The notes under the pieces are model-generated. The model saw only the letters and a list, made by a program, of their open reading frames with translations, was not told the origin of the DNA and ran no database searches. Of a DNA stretch of 42,313 nt, positions 1 through 8,381 are shown piece after piece. A program made the position numbers and the translations under genes. The DNA comes from Planctomycetota bacterium (lineage in GTDB: Bacteria > Planctomycetota > UBA1135 > UBA2386), in NCBI GenBank assembly GCA_016872675.1, contig VGZG01000027.1, positions 1 through 42,313 on the forward strand, written 5' to 3'. The first letter of the stretch is position 1; each line of letters opens with the position of its first letter.

Positions 1-1
1 T

Positions 2-196
2 GGCGACGGCCACGCGGCGATCCCCGGACCGGACGACGGCACGGTGGGGGTCGCCGAGGCGCTGCCGGCGGCCGCGGCCGCGCGCCTGGTGCTGCCGCTC
101 GGGCACACGCGGCTGTCGTTCGCCGACGCGACGATCGCGGCGACGCTGACGTTCCTTGCCCGTGGAAGCTTTCCGCCCGCGTCGCTGCCGCGGTAG
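2..196 (+). CDS. Alpha/beta hydrolase (lipase/esterase-like), C-terminal fragment
   Basis: The window opens inside this gene. 64 codons are visible in frame 2, ending at the TAG at 194-196. The readable tail has a 'PDDGTV' turn followed about 30 residues later by 'LPLGHTRL' and a final 'FLARGSFPP'. In lipase-like alpha/beta hydrolases the catalytic Asp lies near a 'DG.V' turn and the catalytic His in a '.HT.L' segment, with a closing helix ending in 'FL..G.F', so the order fits. The nucleophile elbow lies outside the window, so the assignment rests on this tail alone. Substrate unknown. The next gene starts 35 bases downstream on the same strand. Confidence 0.55.
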   Translation, partial: GDGHAAIPGPDDGTVGVAEALPAAAAARLVLPLGHTRLSFADATIAATLTFLARGSFPPASLPR

Positions 197-231
197 TATC
201 AAGCCCCCGCGGCCACGGCCGCCCGAACCCG

Positions 232-735
232 ATGAACTCCTGGATCCAACCCCTGCTGCTCGGCGCCGGCTTTGGCGTCGCCTTCCTGCTCGGCCGCGGT
301 TCGGCTGGTGATGCCGCGTCGCTCGCCGCCCAGGGCCGCGGGCCGGTCAACGCGCCGCCGGCGCCGACCGCGCCGACGACCCCGACCGAGGCCGCGCCGC
401 CGCCGCTGGTCTATGGCGAGGAGGGCGGCGGCAGCGCGGCGAGCAACAACGGTTTCCTGGCGGTGACCGGCAGCTACGGTGTCGGCACCTCGGTGCTCTA
501 CCTCGTCGACACCGTCAACCGGCAGTTGGCGGTCTACGAGGCCCGCGGTGGCTCGGCCGAGCAGCGCCGGATCGTGCTGGTGGGCGCCCGCCGCATCGAC
601 CTCGACCTGCAACTGCGGAGCTACAACGACCGCAGCGAGTACGAGTACGACCGCCTGGAGAAGCTGTTCCAGAGCGGCGGCAAGGCCGACGACGAGGTCA
701 AGACCGGCCTGGAACCCGGCAACCAGCGCAAGTAG
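232..735 (+). CDS. Membrane-anchored protein of unknown function
   Basis: A 167-residue protein of a family I cannot name. Residues 4-20 form a hydrophobic segment directly after the start, probably an uncleaved N-terminal anchor or signal peptide. Residues about 35-65 are a low-complexity linker rich in Ala, Pro and Thr. The C-terminal two thirds read like a folded domain: 'VLYLVDTVNRQLAVYEA' suggests a beta-strand repeat, and a charged helix rich in Arg, Asp and Glu follows. The inferred topology is an extracytoplasmic domain tethered by the N-terminus. The ATG at 232 is the first start that leaves the hydrophobic segment at the N-terminus. No function is proposed. Confidence 0.6.
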   Translation: MNSWIQPLLLGAGFGVAFLLGRGSAGDAASLAAQGRGPVNAPPAPTAPTTPTEAAPPPLVYGEEGGGSAASNNGFLAVTGSYGVGTSVLYLVDTVNRQLAVYEARGGSAEQRRIVLVGARRIDLDLQLRSYNDRSEYEYDRLEKLFQSGGKADDEVKTGLEPGNQRK

Positions 736-860
736 CTGCTTTTCTCTGGCAGGGCGGACGTTAGGATCGTCCGCCGCGATGGCTCCTCGCTGGTCCTTCG
801 CCGCTCCCGCTGCAAACCCCCTCTCCCCTGGCTCGTCCCACGACGTAGTGAGGTAGGTCC

Positions 861-1361
861 GTGTCCGACAAGAACGACGATTTCCTTTCCTTCGAGAAGG
901 CCCTGCGCGAACTGAAGCTGCGCAGTGAAGAACTGCGCAAACTCGTCTCCGAGGGCGAGATCCGCGCGCGCAAGGATGGTGACTCGATGAAGTTCAAGAA
1001 GGAGGACATCGCTGCCCTCGCCGAGTCGCTGTCGGCCAAGTCGGGCACGACGGCGCCGATCGGCGGCGACGCCCTCGAGGACGACACGGGCATGGTCACC
1101 GAGCAGATTTCCGAGGAGGACACGCTGCTCGCGGACGACGAGCCGGCGCCGGCAAAGGTCACGAGAGCCACTGTCTCGGCGCGCTCGGTTCGCGCGATGG
1201 CGCCGGTCGCCGTCGGCGCGTCGGAGAAGGAACCCGGCTGGGCGCTCGCGTTTGCGATCGTCGGCTTCCTCGTCACCGTCTGGGCGACGATGGTCCACTA
1301 CTCGATCTCGCAGGACGCGAGCCCGAAGGACAACTTCTTCACGTCCGCCTGGGCGAAGTAG
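861..1361 (+). CDS. HTH-like domain protein with C-terminal membrane anchor
   Basis: A 166-residue protein starting at GTG 861, just after an AGGTAGG-like stretch. Residues about 8-55 ('LKLRSEELRKLVSEGEIRA' then 'MKFKKEDIAAL') resemble the excisionase/MerR-type winged helix fold, in which a helix-turn-helix is followed by a short wing and 'F...DI..L'. Residues 60-125 are acidic and low complexity. Residues about 137-155 are a hydrophobic membrane segment ('WALAFAIVGFLVTVWATMV') followed by a short tail. A DNA-binding-like domain on a tail anchor would be unusual, so the fold may instead serve protein contacts. The gene is probably monocistronic: a strong hairpin lies 63 bases after its stop. 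Confidence 0.6.
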   Translation: MSDKNDDFLSFEKALRELKLRSEELRKLVSEGEIRARKDGDSMKFKKEDIAALAESLSAKSGTTAPIGGDALEDDTGMVTEQISEEDTLLADDEPAPAKVTRATVSARSVRAMAPVAVGASEKEPGWALAFAIVGFLVTVWATMVHYSISQDASPKDNFFTSAWAK

Positions 1362-1423
1362 TCGCCGCGGTCGGCTCGACCGTGGCGCCACCGCGCGGTC
1401 GCCGGTTGCGGCGCGGTGACCAA

Positions 1424-1452
1424 GACTGCGGGGCCGCATGCGGCCCGCAGTC
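1424..1452 (+). terminator. Strong hairpin with short T tract, candidate intrinsic terminator
   Basis: The two arms, about 13 paired bases each, are perfect except for one bulged G, with an AT at the turn. GTTT follows at 1453-1456, with AA just before the 5' arm. The position suits termination of the gene ending at 1361. The T tract is short, as is common in GC-rich genomes. Confidence 0.5.
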
Positions 1453-1608
1453 GTTTGCGGCCCCGGTGGCCGCGCCGGCGCCCGCGCGGGGTGCGCAAAC
1501 GCAACGGCTGGTATTCCCGCCGGCTATCCGCTAGGTTTCCGCGCACTCGCGCACCGCCACCGGTCGGCGGTTTGCGGGTTGGCATTGTCTGTACACGAGG
1601 GGGCACCC

Positions 1609-2268
1609 ATGAAGCACACCTTGACGCTCGCCGTGGCATTGTTCGCGGCTTCCTGCGTGAGTTCGGAACAACACCGCCGCATCGTCGGCGAGAAGAACGC
1701 GCTGCAGGCGCAACTCGCCAGCATGGCGGAGGCGCAGAAGACGCTGAGCGCGGAGAACGAGCGTTTGCGCAACCAGAACCGCGATCTGTCGGCGCGCGCG
1801 CTCGACGCCACCTACATCGCCGAGCAGAAGCAGAAACTCGCCGACCTGCTGGCCCGCTACGGCCAAGGCGCGCCAAGCGCGCAGAACGGCGTCGACGTCG
1901 TGCAGACGCCGGAGGGCATCGCCTTCCGCGTCGCCGGCGGCGTGCTGTTCGCTTCGGGCCAGAACGTCCTGTCCGAGTCGGGTCGGCGGACGCTGACCGA
2001 ACTCGCGACGCAGCTCACCAGCCGCAAGATCCGCATCGAAGGCCACACCGACGACGAGCCGATCGTCAACAGCAGTTGGGGCACCAACCTGCGCTTGTCG
2101 ATCGAGCGCTCGATGGTGGTCGCCGACTTCCTGACGGCCTCAGCGGGCCTGTCGAAGTCGAACGTGAGCGTCGCTGGCTACGGTGAGTACCGCCCGGCGG
2201 TCAACGGCGGGGACGACGTGTCGCGGTCGAAGAACCGCCGCGTCGAGATCCTGATGTTCGACCAGTAA
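1609..2268 (+). CDS. OmpA-family peptidoglycan-binding lipoprotein
   Basis: 219 residues from ATG 1609, preceded by ACGAGGGGG. Residues 1-15 form a lipoprotein signal ending in the lipobox 'FAASC', so Cys15 should be lipidated. Residues about 25-75 form a coiled coil rich in Glu, Gln and Leu ('EKNALQAQL', 'ENERLRNQNRDL'). The C-terminal ~110 residues are an OmpA_C-like domain: 'FASGQNVLSESGRRTL', 'IRIEGHTDDEPI', 'SIERSMVVADFL', 'VAGYGEYRP' and 'NRRVEI'. The GHTDD segment and the final NRR are the family's diaminopimelate-contacting region. The expected role is to tether an outer or inner membrane to peptidoglycan; a Pal- or MotB-like partner is possible. An upstream in-frame start would add a tail without a signal, so ATG 1609 is preferred. 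Confidence 0.88.
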   Translation: MKHTLTLAVALFAASCVSSEQHRRIVGEKNALQAQLASMAEAQKTLSAENERLRNQNRDLSARALDATYIAEQKQKLADLLARYGQGAPSAQNGVDVVQTPEGIAFRVAGGVLFASGQNVLSESGRRTLTELATQLTSRKIRIEGHTDDEPIVNSSWGTNLRLSIERSMVVADFLTASAGLSKSNVSVAGYGEYRPAVNGGDDVSRSKNRRVEILMFDQ

Positions 2269-2269
2269 G

Positions 2270-3400
2270 TTGACGGCGCGCGGGCACAGCGGACCGCCGT
2301 GCCGCCGCGCGCGCCGCGCGGCGCGCGTCCGCTCGCTGCTCGCGCTCGTGGTCGCCGTCGGCGCGTCGATCGCGCCGGCCTGCCGTGGCGATGCTGGTCC
2401 CTTCGGGTCGGCCGCCAGCGGCGCGCCACCGCCGCGCTCGGGGCGTTTCGGGTCGCTGCGCGACCTCGTGCTGTTCGTCCGCCCCGGCTCCGTGTCGACC
2501 GAGGCGCTGTTCTGTGATCGCTTCGAGGTCACGCGCGCCGATTGGGCGGAGTTCGCCGCGACGGCCGACGGCCGCGCGTGTGGCGCCGAGCGCGTGCCGG
2601 CCGATGGCGATCCGTCGGTCGCGGTCGGCCTCATCGATCTGCGGCAGGCGCGCGCGTTCGCGCGCTGGCGCTTCCTGCGGCTGCCGCGCCGTGACGAGTG
2701 GCTGTACGTGGCGCTCGACAGCGGCCGCAGGTCGTTTCCGTGGGGCGATCGCGTCGATCCCAGCCGCGCCAACACGGCGGAGCTCGGACTGTGGCAAACG
2801 ACGCCCGTCGGCGCGTTCGAGTCGGGCCGCCAGGCGGGCGGCGGCAATCCGTATGATCTGATCGGCAATGTCAGCGAATGGACGGAGTCGCCGGTGTCGT
2901 GGTGGTGCGATGCTCGGCACTACGCCGGCAGCCAGCCGCTCGATCCGTTCGGTGGCCTCACGCGCGCCCGCGCCGTGGTTGCCGCAGCGCCGGCGCTGGC
3001 GGCGTGGAGCGGATCCGGCGGCTTGGTGCCGGCAGGATGGCTCGTCACCGCGGTCGCCGACTACCTGCCGCGCGAGTGCGTTGGCGCGGACTTCGCCACG
3101 CCGATGACCGACAAGTGGGATGTCGCCCTGCCCGACGAACGCAGCGCGCGCCGAGGCGTGCGCCTGATGGCGACGGCGGGAGAGCTGCTCGGCGCCTTGT
3201 GCGCCGATTCCGCCGCGCTCGCTGCCGCCGACGAACTGCAGCTGCGTCGATTCCTCGCCCGCGACGCGCACCGCGTTGTCTTGGCGGCGAGTTGGCGCGA
3301 ACTCGCTGCGCGCGGCGTCGCGCCGGCGGGGGGCACGGCGAGCGCGGCGTTGTTGGCCGCGGAGCTCGGCGTCGCCGCGGCGTCGGCGGAGCGGCGATGA
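2270..3400 (+). CDS. FGE/sulfatase-modifying-factor-like lipoprotein, probably non-catalytic
   Basis: 376 residues from TTG 2270, one base after the OmpA gene stop. The N-terminus is Arg-rich, followed by a hydrophobic run ('LLALVVAVGASIAPAC') that could be a lipoprotein signal. Residues about 80-210 follow the formylglycine-generating enzyme fold: 'DRFEVTRADWAEF', 'ARAFARWRFLRLPRRDEW', 'FPWGD', 'GNPYDLIGNVSEWTES', and a closing 'RRGVRLM' in place of the usual 'GFRL'. The paired active-site cysteines and the 'RGGSW' segment of true FGEs are not seen, so a binding or structural role is likelier than sulfatase maturation. About 75 residues after the domain are Ala- and Leu-rich helix. No sulfatase gene is nearby. 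It is coupled to ksgA by an ATGA overlap. Confidence 0.75.
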   Translation: MTARGHSGPPCRRARRAARVRSLLALVVAVGASIAPACRGDAGPFGSAASGAPPPRSGRFGSLRDLVLFVRPGSVSTEALFCDRFEVTRADWAEFAATADGRACGAERVPADGDPSVAVGLIDLRQARAFARWRFLRLPRRDEWLYVALDSGRRSFPWGDRVDPSRANTAELGLWQTTPVGAFESGRQAGGGNPYDLIGNVSEWTESPVSWWCDARHYAGSQPLDPFGGLTRARAVVAAAPALAAWSGSGGLVPAGWLVTAVADYLPRECVGADFATPMTDKWDVALPDERSARRGVRLMATAGELLGALCADSAALAAADELQLRRFLARDAHRVVLAASWRELAARGVAPAGGTASAALLAAELGVAAASAERR

Positions 3401-4290
3401 GCGCGCGCGACCCGTTTGCGGCCTTCCTCGCGCGCATGGGAGCGGTCGGCTTCCGGCCGAGCAGCGTGCTCGGCCAGAACTTCCTGCTCGATCCGTCGCT
3501 GCATCGCTTCCTGGCCGATCGCGCCGAGCCGACGGCTGCCGACACGGTGGTGGAGATCGGCGTCGGACTCGGTTTCCTGACCCGCGAGCTGGCGGCGCGC
3601 GCCGGCGCGGTGCTCGCCGTCGAGATCGACGCGCGCTTGCTGCAGCTCGCGCGCGAGGACCTCGCCGCCGCGGCGAACATCACGTGGGTGCATGCCGACG
3701 CGCTCTCGGGCCCTGACAGCACGCTTCATCCGGCGATCGCGGCGGCGGCGCCTGCTGCGGCCGGCGGTCGCACGTTGGTCGTCGCCAACCTGCCGTATTC
3801 GGTGTCCGGGCCGCTGCTCGCCGAACTGTGTGCGTTGCCGCAACTGCCTGCGCGCTGCGTGCTGCTCGTGCAGAAGGAACTGGCGCAGCGCATCGCCGCG
3901 CCGCCTGGCGACCCGGATTACGGCGGCTTGGCGGTGCAGGTGCAGGCGCTCTTTCGCTCCCGGTTGGTCCGCGACGTCGGTCCGCAGGTCTTCCGGCCGC
4001 GGCCCAAGGTCGTCTCTGCCGTGCTCGAGCTCGAGCGACGGTCCGACAGCCCCCTGGCTGGGCGCACCGCCGCGGCGCGGCGCAACTTCGGCGTGTTCGT
4101 CCGGCAACTTTTCCAGCAGCGGCGCAAGGCGCTGCGGACGACGTTGCCAGCCGCGGCCGCGGCCGCCGGCCATCGGCCGTTGTCATGGGAGGAAGCGCTG
4201 CTCGCTGGCCGCGCCGAGGCGGCCGCGGCCGATGACATCGCCGGGTGGTGGACGCGCAGCGTCGGCACGGGCGGAAGACCCGGCGCTTGA
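3397..4290 (+). CDS. rsmA: 16S rRNA (adenine(1518)-N6/adenine(1519)-N6)-dimethyltransferase
   Basis: 297 residues. RsmA (KsgA) dimethylates two adjacent adenines of helix 45 in 16S rRNA during late 30S maturation, using S-adenosylmethionine. The family signature 'GQNFL' is at residues 26-30, motif I 'EIGVGLGFLT' starts at residue 53, the acidic 'VEID' that binds the SAM ribose is near 75-78, and the catalytic 'NLPY' is at 131-134. The C-terminal basic helical domain follows ('LFQQRRKALRTTL'). Length is slightly above the usual ~270 because of Ala-rich insertions at about 113-123 and 250. The ATG overlaps the previous stop as ATGA. The end of the gene carries a candidate promoter for dnaG. Confidence 0.95.
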   Translation: MSARDPFAAFLARMGAVGFRPSSVLGQNFLLDPSLHRFLADRAEPTAADTVVEIGVGLGFLTRELAARAGAVLAVEIDARLLQLAREDLAAAANITWVHADALSGPDSTLHPAIAAAAPAAAGGRTLVVANLPYSVSGPLLAELCALPQLPARCVLLVQKELAQRIAAPPGDPDYGGLAVQVQALFRSRLVRDVGPQVFRPRPKVVSAVLELERRSDSPLAGRTAAARRNFGVFVRQLFQQRRKALRTTLPAAAAAAGHRPLSWEEALLAGRAEAAAADDIAGWWTRSVGTGGRPGA

Positions 4291-4314
4291 CGCGTACATA
4301 CGGCGTGCTACGCT
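4287..4314 (+). promoter_or_regulatory. Candidate sigma-70 promoter for dnaG-rpoD
   Basis: TTGACG at 4287-4292 and TACGCT at 4309-4314 are separated by 16 bases, a good match to the -35/-10 consensus for such GC-rich DNA. The -35 box overlaps the ksgA stop codon (TGA 4288-4290). Transcription would start near 4321, leaving a leader of about 355 nt before dnaG. Confidence 0.5.
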
Positions 4315-4676
4315 AAGGAGTTCCACATTCGCAGCGTCCCCGGACACGACCATAACCACGTCCGGACCCGGCTGGGCCGACACGGCGCCACGCCAACAGG
4401 GGCATGTCGAGGGTGGAGCTGGCTCTGTTCGCAACGGCAGTCCTCGGTTCGCAGCGCGCGCGGCATCGTCCGGCGGCTCGTTCCCGCGGCTCCTGCCCGA
4501 GCGAGTGATCGAACGGTGTGCGCGCGGCGACCTTGCGTCGGCGCGCGCAACAAGCTCGTCCGCCTGTTTCCAAGCGTCGCTTGGGGCGCAGGCAGTCGTT
4601 CGTCGCGTCCCCAGCGACGGCGATCGATCCCAGGGCTCTTGCTCCGTCTGCCTTTCCCCTGCCTGTTTCCCCCGCG
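4315..4676 (+). other. Long non-coding leader between ksgA and dnaG
   Basis: About 360 bases without a convincing gene in any frame. A hidden rpsU (S21), which often precedes dnaG, was looked for and is not there. The stretch holds several GGAC/GTCC repeats (about 4338-4372) that could fold into short stems, and a pyrimidine-rich run just before the dnaG start (about 4645-4673). No known riboswitch was recognised. Confidence 0.4.
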
Positions 4677-6509
4677 ATGGATCGATTCGAGGACGCCAAG
4701 CTGCGCATCAAGGAAGCGACCGACCTGGTCGCCTTGATCGAGAGCTACTTGCCGCTGCGCCCGCGCGGCCGGCTCCTCGTCGCGCTGTGCCCGTTCCACG
4801 CCGAGAACTCGCCGTCGTTCACCGTCTATCGCGACGAGCAGTTCTTCCGCTGCTACGGCTGCGGCAAGACCGGCGACGTGTTCACGTGGCTGATGGAGCG
4901 CGACGGCCTCACGTTCCGCGAAGCGATGGAACAACTTGCCGACCGCGCCAGCGTGTCGCTCGAAGGCGTGTTCCGCGGCGGTCAGCGTCAGGAGAACAAG
5001 GGGCCGGACCCGTACGAGGCGCTCGCCGAGGTCGCCGGCTTCTTCCAGCGCGCGCTGCTCGCGCCCGAGGCCGGCAAGCTCGCGCGCGAGTACGTCGAGT
5101 CGCGCGGCCTGTCCGAGGCGATCGCGCCGTGGCGCCTGGGCTACCATCCGGCGTCCGGGGCGCTGTCGCAGTTCGCGCAGCAGAAGCAGCTGCCCAAGGA
5201 CGTGCTCGAGGCCGCCGGGCTGCTGCGCAATGGCCGTGAACTGTTCTCGCAGCGCGTCATGTTTCCGATCGAGGACGAGCGCGGTCGCACCGTCGGTTTC
5301 GGCGGCCGTATCGTGCCAGGCGCGCCGGGCAGTGAGGGCAATGGCGACTTCAAGCCGCCGAAGTACCTCAACTCGCCGGAGTCGCCGTTCTTCAACAAGC
5401 GCCGCGTGCTGTTCGGCCTGCACCGCGCCAAGCAGGCGGGCCAGCGGCGCATCGTCGTGATGGAGGGGTACACCGACGTCATCGCCTGCCATCTCGCCGG
5501 CTTCCAGGGCGCCGTCGCCACGCTCGGCACGGCGTTCACCGCTGACCATGCGCGCACTGTCGAGCGCTACGCCACCGACGGCCTCGTGCTGATGTTCGAC
5601 GGCGATCGCGCTGGCATGCAGGCGGCCGAACGCGCGGTGCGCGAACTCGCCAACACCCGCCTGTCGGTCCGCATCGCGATGATGAGCGACGCCGACGGCG
5701 CCGCGAAGGACCCGGCCGACGTCGTCGTGCAGCGCCCTGGCGAGGACATGGAAATCGTCGTCGAGCGCCGCGCGCGCTTCGCCGACGTCATCGATGGCGC
5801 CGAGGACCACATTGCCGTCTGGTTCCGCCTGCTGCGTCGCCGCATCGACCTGTCGCAGGCGACCGGCGTCGATGCCGCCGCGCAAGAGTGCGCGGCGGTG
5901 CTGGCGCTGGTCGAGTCGCCGGTGCGCCAGTCGGCGCTGCTCGAGCAGATGGCGCGCCATCTCGCCGTGCCGGCGCCGACGCTGGAGCGCCTGCTACAGA
6001 AGCAGAAGCGCCGCCGCGACGGCCAGCCGGCCGACAACGCCGCCGCGCCGACGCCGACCCGCCTCGCGCTGCAGCCAGGCGAACTCGAACTGCTCGCCTG
6101 CGTGCTGTCGGCGCCGCGTCTGCTCGAGGGCTTCGACCGCGCTGCCGCCGGCGAACTGTCGCCGGCGCTGGCGACCGCACTCGACTGGGCAATCGAGGGC
6201 GCGGCGCTCGGCCGCACGGCGAGCGCTGACCTGATGCGCTACGTGATGGCGCGCGCCGACGAGCGTCCGGACGTCCGCACGTTGCTGGGCGACGCCTTCC
6301 AACGCGGCAGCAAGACCGCCGAGCCGGCGGTCGTGCTCGCCGGGCTGCTCGCCGGTCGCCGTCGCCTCGCCAACGAAGCGCGTCGCCGGACCGTCCGTCA
6401 ACAGCTGCAGCAGGCGCTCGCCGTCGGCGACGCCGCCCGCGCGGCCGAGTTGCAGAACGAGATCCTGACGCGCCTGCGGGAAGACCTCCCGCGCCGCAAC
6501 ACCGACTGA
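4677..6509 (+). CDS. dnaG: DNA primase
   Basis: 610 residues from ATG 4677; the open frame extends upstream but the homology begins at '[21 protein letters not shown]'. DnaG lays RNA primers at the replication fork. The CHC2 zinc finger has ligands C38, H41, C59 and C62 ('LCPFHAE', '[14 protein letters not shown]'). The catalytic core follows, with 'FGGR', '[14 protein letters not shown]' and the TOPRIM motifs '[10 protein letters not shown]' (about residue 260) and '[15 protein letters not shown]'. The C-terminal ~170 residues are the DnaB-interacting helical region, rich in Ala, Arg and Leu. Length fits the family. The gene is followed by rpoD after 71 bases containing a hairpin, an order shared with the E. 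coli macromolecular-synthesis operon. Confidence 0.96.
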   Translation: MDRFEDAKLRIKEATDLVALIESYLPLRPRGRLLVALCPFHAENSPSFTVYRDEQFFRCYGCGKTGDVFTWLMERDGLTFREAMEQLADRASVSLEGVFRGGQRQENKGPDPYEALAEVAGFFQRALLAPEAGKLAREYVESRGLSEAIAPWRLGYHPASGALSQFAQQKQLPKDVLEAAGLLRNGRELFSQRVMFPIEDERGRTVGFGGRIVPGAPGSEGNGDFKPPKYLNSPESPFFNKRRVLFGLHRAKQAGQRRIVVMEGYTDVIACHLAGFQGAVATLGTAFTADHARTVERYATDGLVLMFDGDRAGMQAAERAVRELANTRLSVRIAMMSDADGAAKDPADVVVQRPGEDMEIVVERRARFADVIDGAEDHIAVWFRLLRRRIDLSQATGVDAAAQECAAVLALVESPVRQSALLEQMARHLAVPAPTLERLLQKQKRRRDGQPADNAAAPTPTRLALQPGELELLACVLSAPRLLEGFDRAAAGELSPALATALDWAIEGAALGRTASADLMRYVMARADERPDVRTLLGDAFQRGSKTAEPAVVLAGLLAGRRRLANEARRRTVRQQLQQALAVGDAARAAELQNEILTRLREDLPRRNTD

Positions 6510-6540
6510 ACTGCATCCCCAAAAGAGCTTCCCCAAACGC

Positions 6541-6559
6541 TCCCGCGGCCGCCGCGGGA
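6541..6559 (+). other. Perfect inverted repeat between dnaG and rpoD
   Basis: An 8-bp perfect stem (TCCCGCGG/CCGCGGGA) with a 3-base loop lies 21 bases before the rpoD start. No T tract follows, so complete termination is unlikely. It could be a processing, pausing or translation-modulating hairpin. Confidence 0.4.
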
Positions 6560-6580
6560 CTTCGACCGAGACTGAATCCA

Positions 6581-8299
6581 ATGTCCGCACCGACCGAACT
6601 CGACAAGAAGATCAAGGCGCTGATCAAGGCGCACCGCAAGAGCGGCGCCATCACGCTCGCCCAGCTCAACGCCGCTCTGCCCGACGACATGGCGTCGCCC
6701 GACAAGGTCGAGGCGGCAATGGCCATGATCGAGGAGGCCGGCCTCGACGTCGTCGAGGACGACAAGCAGAAGAACAAGAAGGCCGGGGCCCGCAAGGACG
6801 AGGAGGGCGGCGACGAGGGTGGCGACGAGGCTGATCTCGCGCCGGACCTCGACATCGCCGAGCCGACCGAGGCCGAGCTCGCGGCGCCGATGGTCGACAT
6901 CACCGAGAAGATCGATGACCCGGTGCGCATGTACCTGACGCAGATGGGCGAGATCCCGCTGCTCACGCGCGAGGAGGAGATCTCGCTCGCGCGCAAGATC
7001 GAGCTGACGCGCAAGCAGTTCCGCAAGGAAGTGTTGTCGTGCGGCTACGGCATGAAGAACGCCATCGAGATCCTCGAGGACGTGCTCAAGGGCGAGCTCG
7101 CCTTCGACCGCACGCTCAAGGTCAACCAGCAGGACCCCGAGGTCGGCAAGGCCGACCTGTCGGACCGCCTGCCGGGCAACATCGCGACGCTGCGGCTGAT
7201 CTACGAGGCTGCGCGCGCGGACTTCGCCCGACTGACCGATGAACGCGTGCCCGAGGCCGATGCGCAGGCGCTCAAGAAGCGCATCTTCTCGCGCCGCCGC
7301 AAGGCCGTCGCGCTGATCGAGGAGCTCAATCTGCAGGGCAAGAAGGTCCGGCCGATGATCGACCTCGTCGAGAGCCGGATTGCCGAGATGAACCGGCTGT
7401 CAGTTCGCCTGCAGCGCTACCGCGGCGCACAGATCACCAACCCGGACGCCGCCGAGACGCGCCATCGCCTCGCCGAGATGCAGATCGACGGACTCGAGTC
7501 GACCGAGCGCCTGCACAAGCGCCTCGAGTTCCTGCGCACGGCGTACGCCAACTACGAGGACGCCAAGCGCAAGCTCTCGTCGGGCAACCTGCGCCTCGTC
7601 GTCTCGATCGCCAAGAAGTACCGCAACCGCGGCCTGTCCTTCCTCGACCTCATCCAGGAGGGCAACACCGGCCTGATGAAGGCGGTCGAGAAGTACGAGT
7701 ACCGTCGCGGCTACAAGTTCTCGACGTATGCGACGTGGTGGATCCGCCAGGCGATCACGCGTTCGATCGCCGACCAGGCGCGCACCATCCGCATCCCGGT
7801 CCACATGATCGAGACGATGAGCAAGCTGCGCAACGTCAGCAAGAAGCTGACGCAGCTGAAGGGCCGCGAGCCGTCGATCGAGGAAGTGGCGGAAGCGGCG
7901 CAGGTCTCGGTGGACGAGGCCAAGCGCGTGATGAAGATCAGCAAGCATCCGATCTCGCTCGATCGCCCGATCGGCGACTCGGAGGACAGCTACTTCGGCG
8001 ACTTCATCGAGGACGAGTCGGTCGAGAGCCCGGTGCAGTCCGCGAGCCGCGAGATGCTCAAGGATCGCATCGAGAGCGTGCTCAGCACGTTGACCTTCCG
8101 CGAGCGCGAGATCATCAAGCTCCGCTACGGCATTGGCGACGGCTACACGTACACCCTCGAGGAGGTCGGCCGCATCTTCCGCGTCACGCGCGAGCGCGTC
8201 CGCCAGATCGAGGCCAAGGCCGTGCGCAAGCTGCAGCACCCGGTGCGCGCGCGCCGGCTCGGCGGCTTCTTCGACAGCGCCGTCGGCGAAGGCGGCTGA
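6581..8299 (+). CDS. rpoD: RNA polymerase primary sigma factor RpoD
   Basis: 572 residues, the housekeeping sigma-70 group 1 factor. Region 1.1 occupies residues about 1-60, followed by an acidic linker. Region 1.2 is '[17 protein letters not shown]', and a ~180-residue non-conserved region follows it. Region 2 has '[19 protein letters not shown]', '[20 protein letters not shown]' and '[16 protein letters not shown]', the -10 recognition and melting helix. Region 3 follows 'RIPVHMIE'. Region 4 has '[14 protein letters not shown]' and the -35-reading helix '[21 protein letters not shown]'. The non-conserved stretch '[14 protein letters not shown]' resembles planctomycetal RpoD as I remember it. 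It is co-directional with dnaG. ATG 6581 has only a weak Shine-Dalgarno. Confidence 0.96.
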   Translation: MSAPTELDKKIKALIKAHRKSGAITLAQLNAALPDDMASPDKVEAAMAMIEEAGLDVVEDDKQKNKKAGARKDEEGGDEGGDEADLAPDLDIAEPTEAELAAPMVDITEKIDDPVRMYLTQMGEIPLLTREEEISLARKIELTRKQFRKEVLSCGYGMKNAIEILEDVLKGELAFDRTLKVNQQDPEVGKADLSDRLPGNIATLRLIYEAARADFARLTDERVPEADAQALKKRIFSRRRKAVALIEELNLQGKKVRPMIDLVESRIAEMNRLSVRLQRYRGAQITNPDAAETRHRLAEMQIDGLESTERLHKRLEFLRTAYANYEDAKRKLSSGNLRLVVSIAKKYRNRGLSFLDLIQEGNTGLMKAVEKYEYRRGYKFSTYATWWIRQAITRSIADQARTIRIPVHMIETMSKLRNVSKKLTQLKGREPSIEEVAEAAQVSVDEAKRVMKISKHPISLDRPIGDSEDSYFGDFIEDESVESPVQSASREMLKDRIESVLSTLTFREREIIKLRYGIGDGYTYTLEEVGRIFRVTRERVRQIEAKAVRKLQHPVRARRLGGFFDSAVGEGG

Positions 8300-8334
8300 G
8301 CACCCGGCGCCGCGACCGCGCTGCCGGTCGACGT

Positions 8335-8354
8335 CCGCGGCGTTTCCGCCGCGG
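8335..8354 (+). terminator. GC hairpin after rpoD, possible terminator
   Basis: The arms CCGCGGCG and CGCCGCGG pair perfectly around a TTTC loop, 36 bases after the rpoD stop and 28 before the next gene. There is no T tract, so the terminator reading is tentative. Confidence 0.35.
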
Positions 8355-8381
8355 CGTCGCGTATCGTGGCGGGCCCCGTCC

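Noticed and set aside
4291-4676. Hidden rpsU or small gene before dnaG
   Set aside because: No frame encodes the basic S21 sequence or a plausible start with ribosome site; treated as leader.
3692-5239. 515-codon open frame across ksgA and dnaG
   Set aside because: It overlaps two certain genes in another phase and is Arg/Ser/Ala-rich, typical of high-GC shadow frames.
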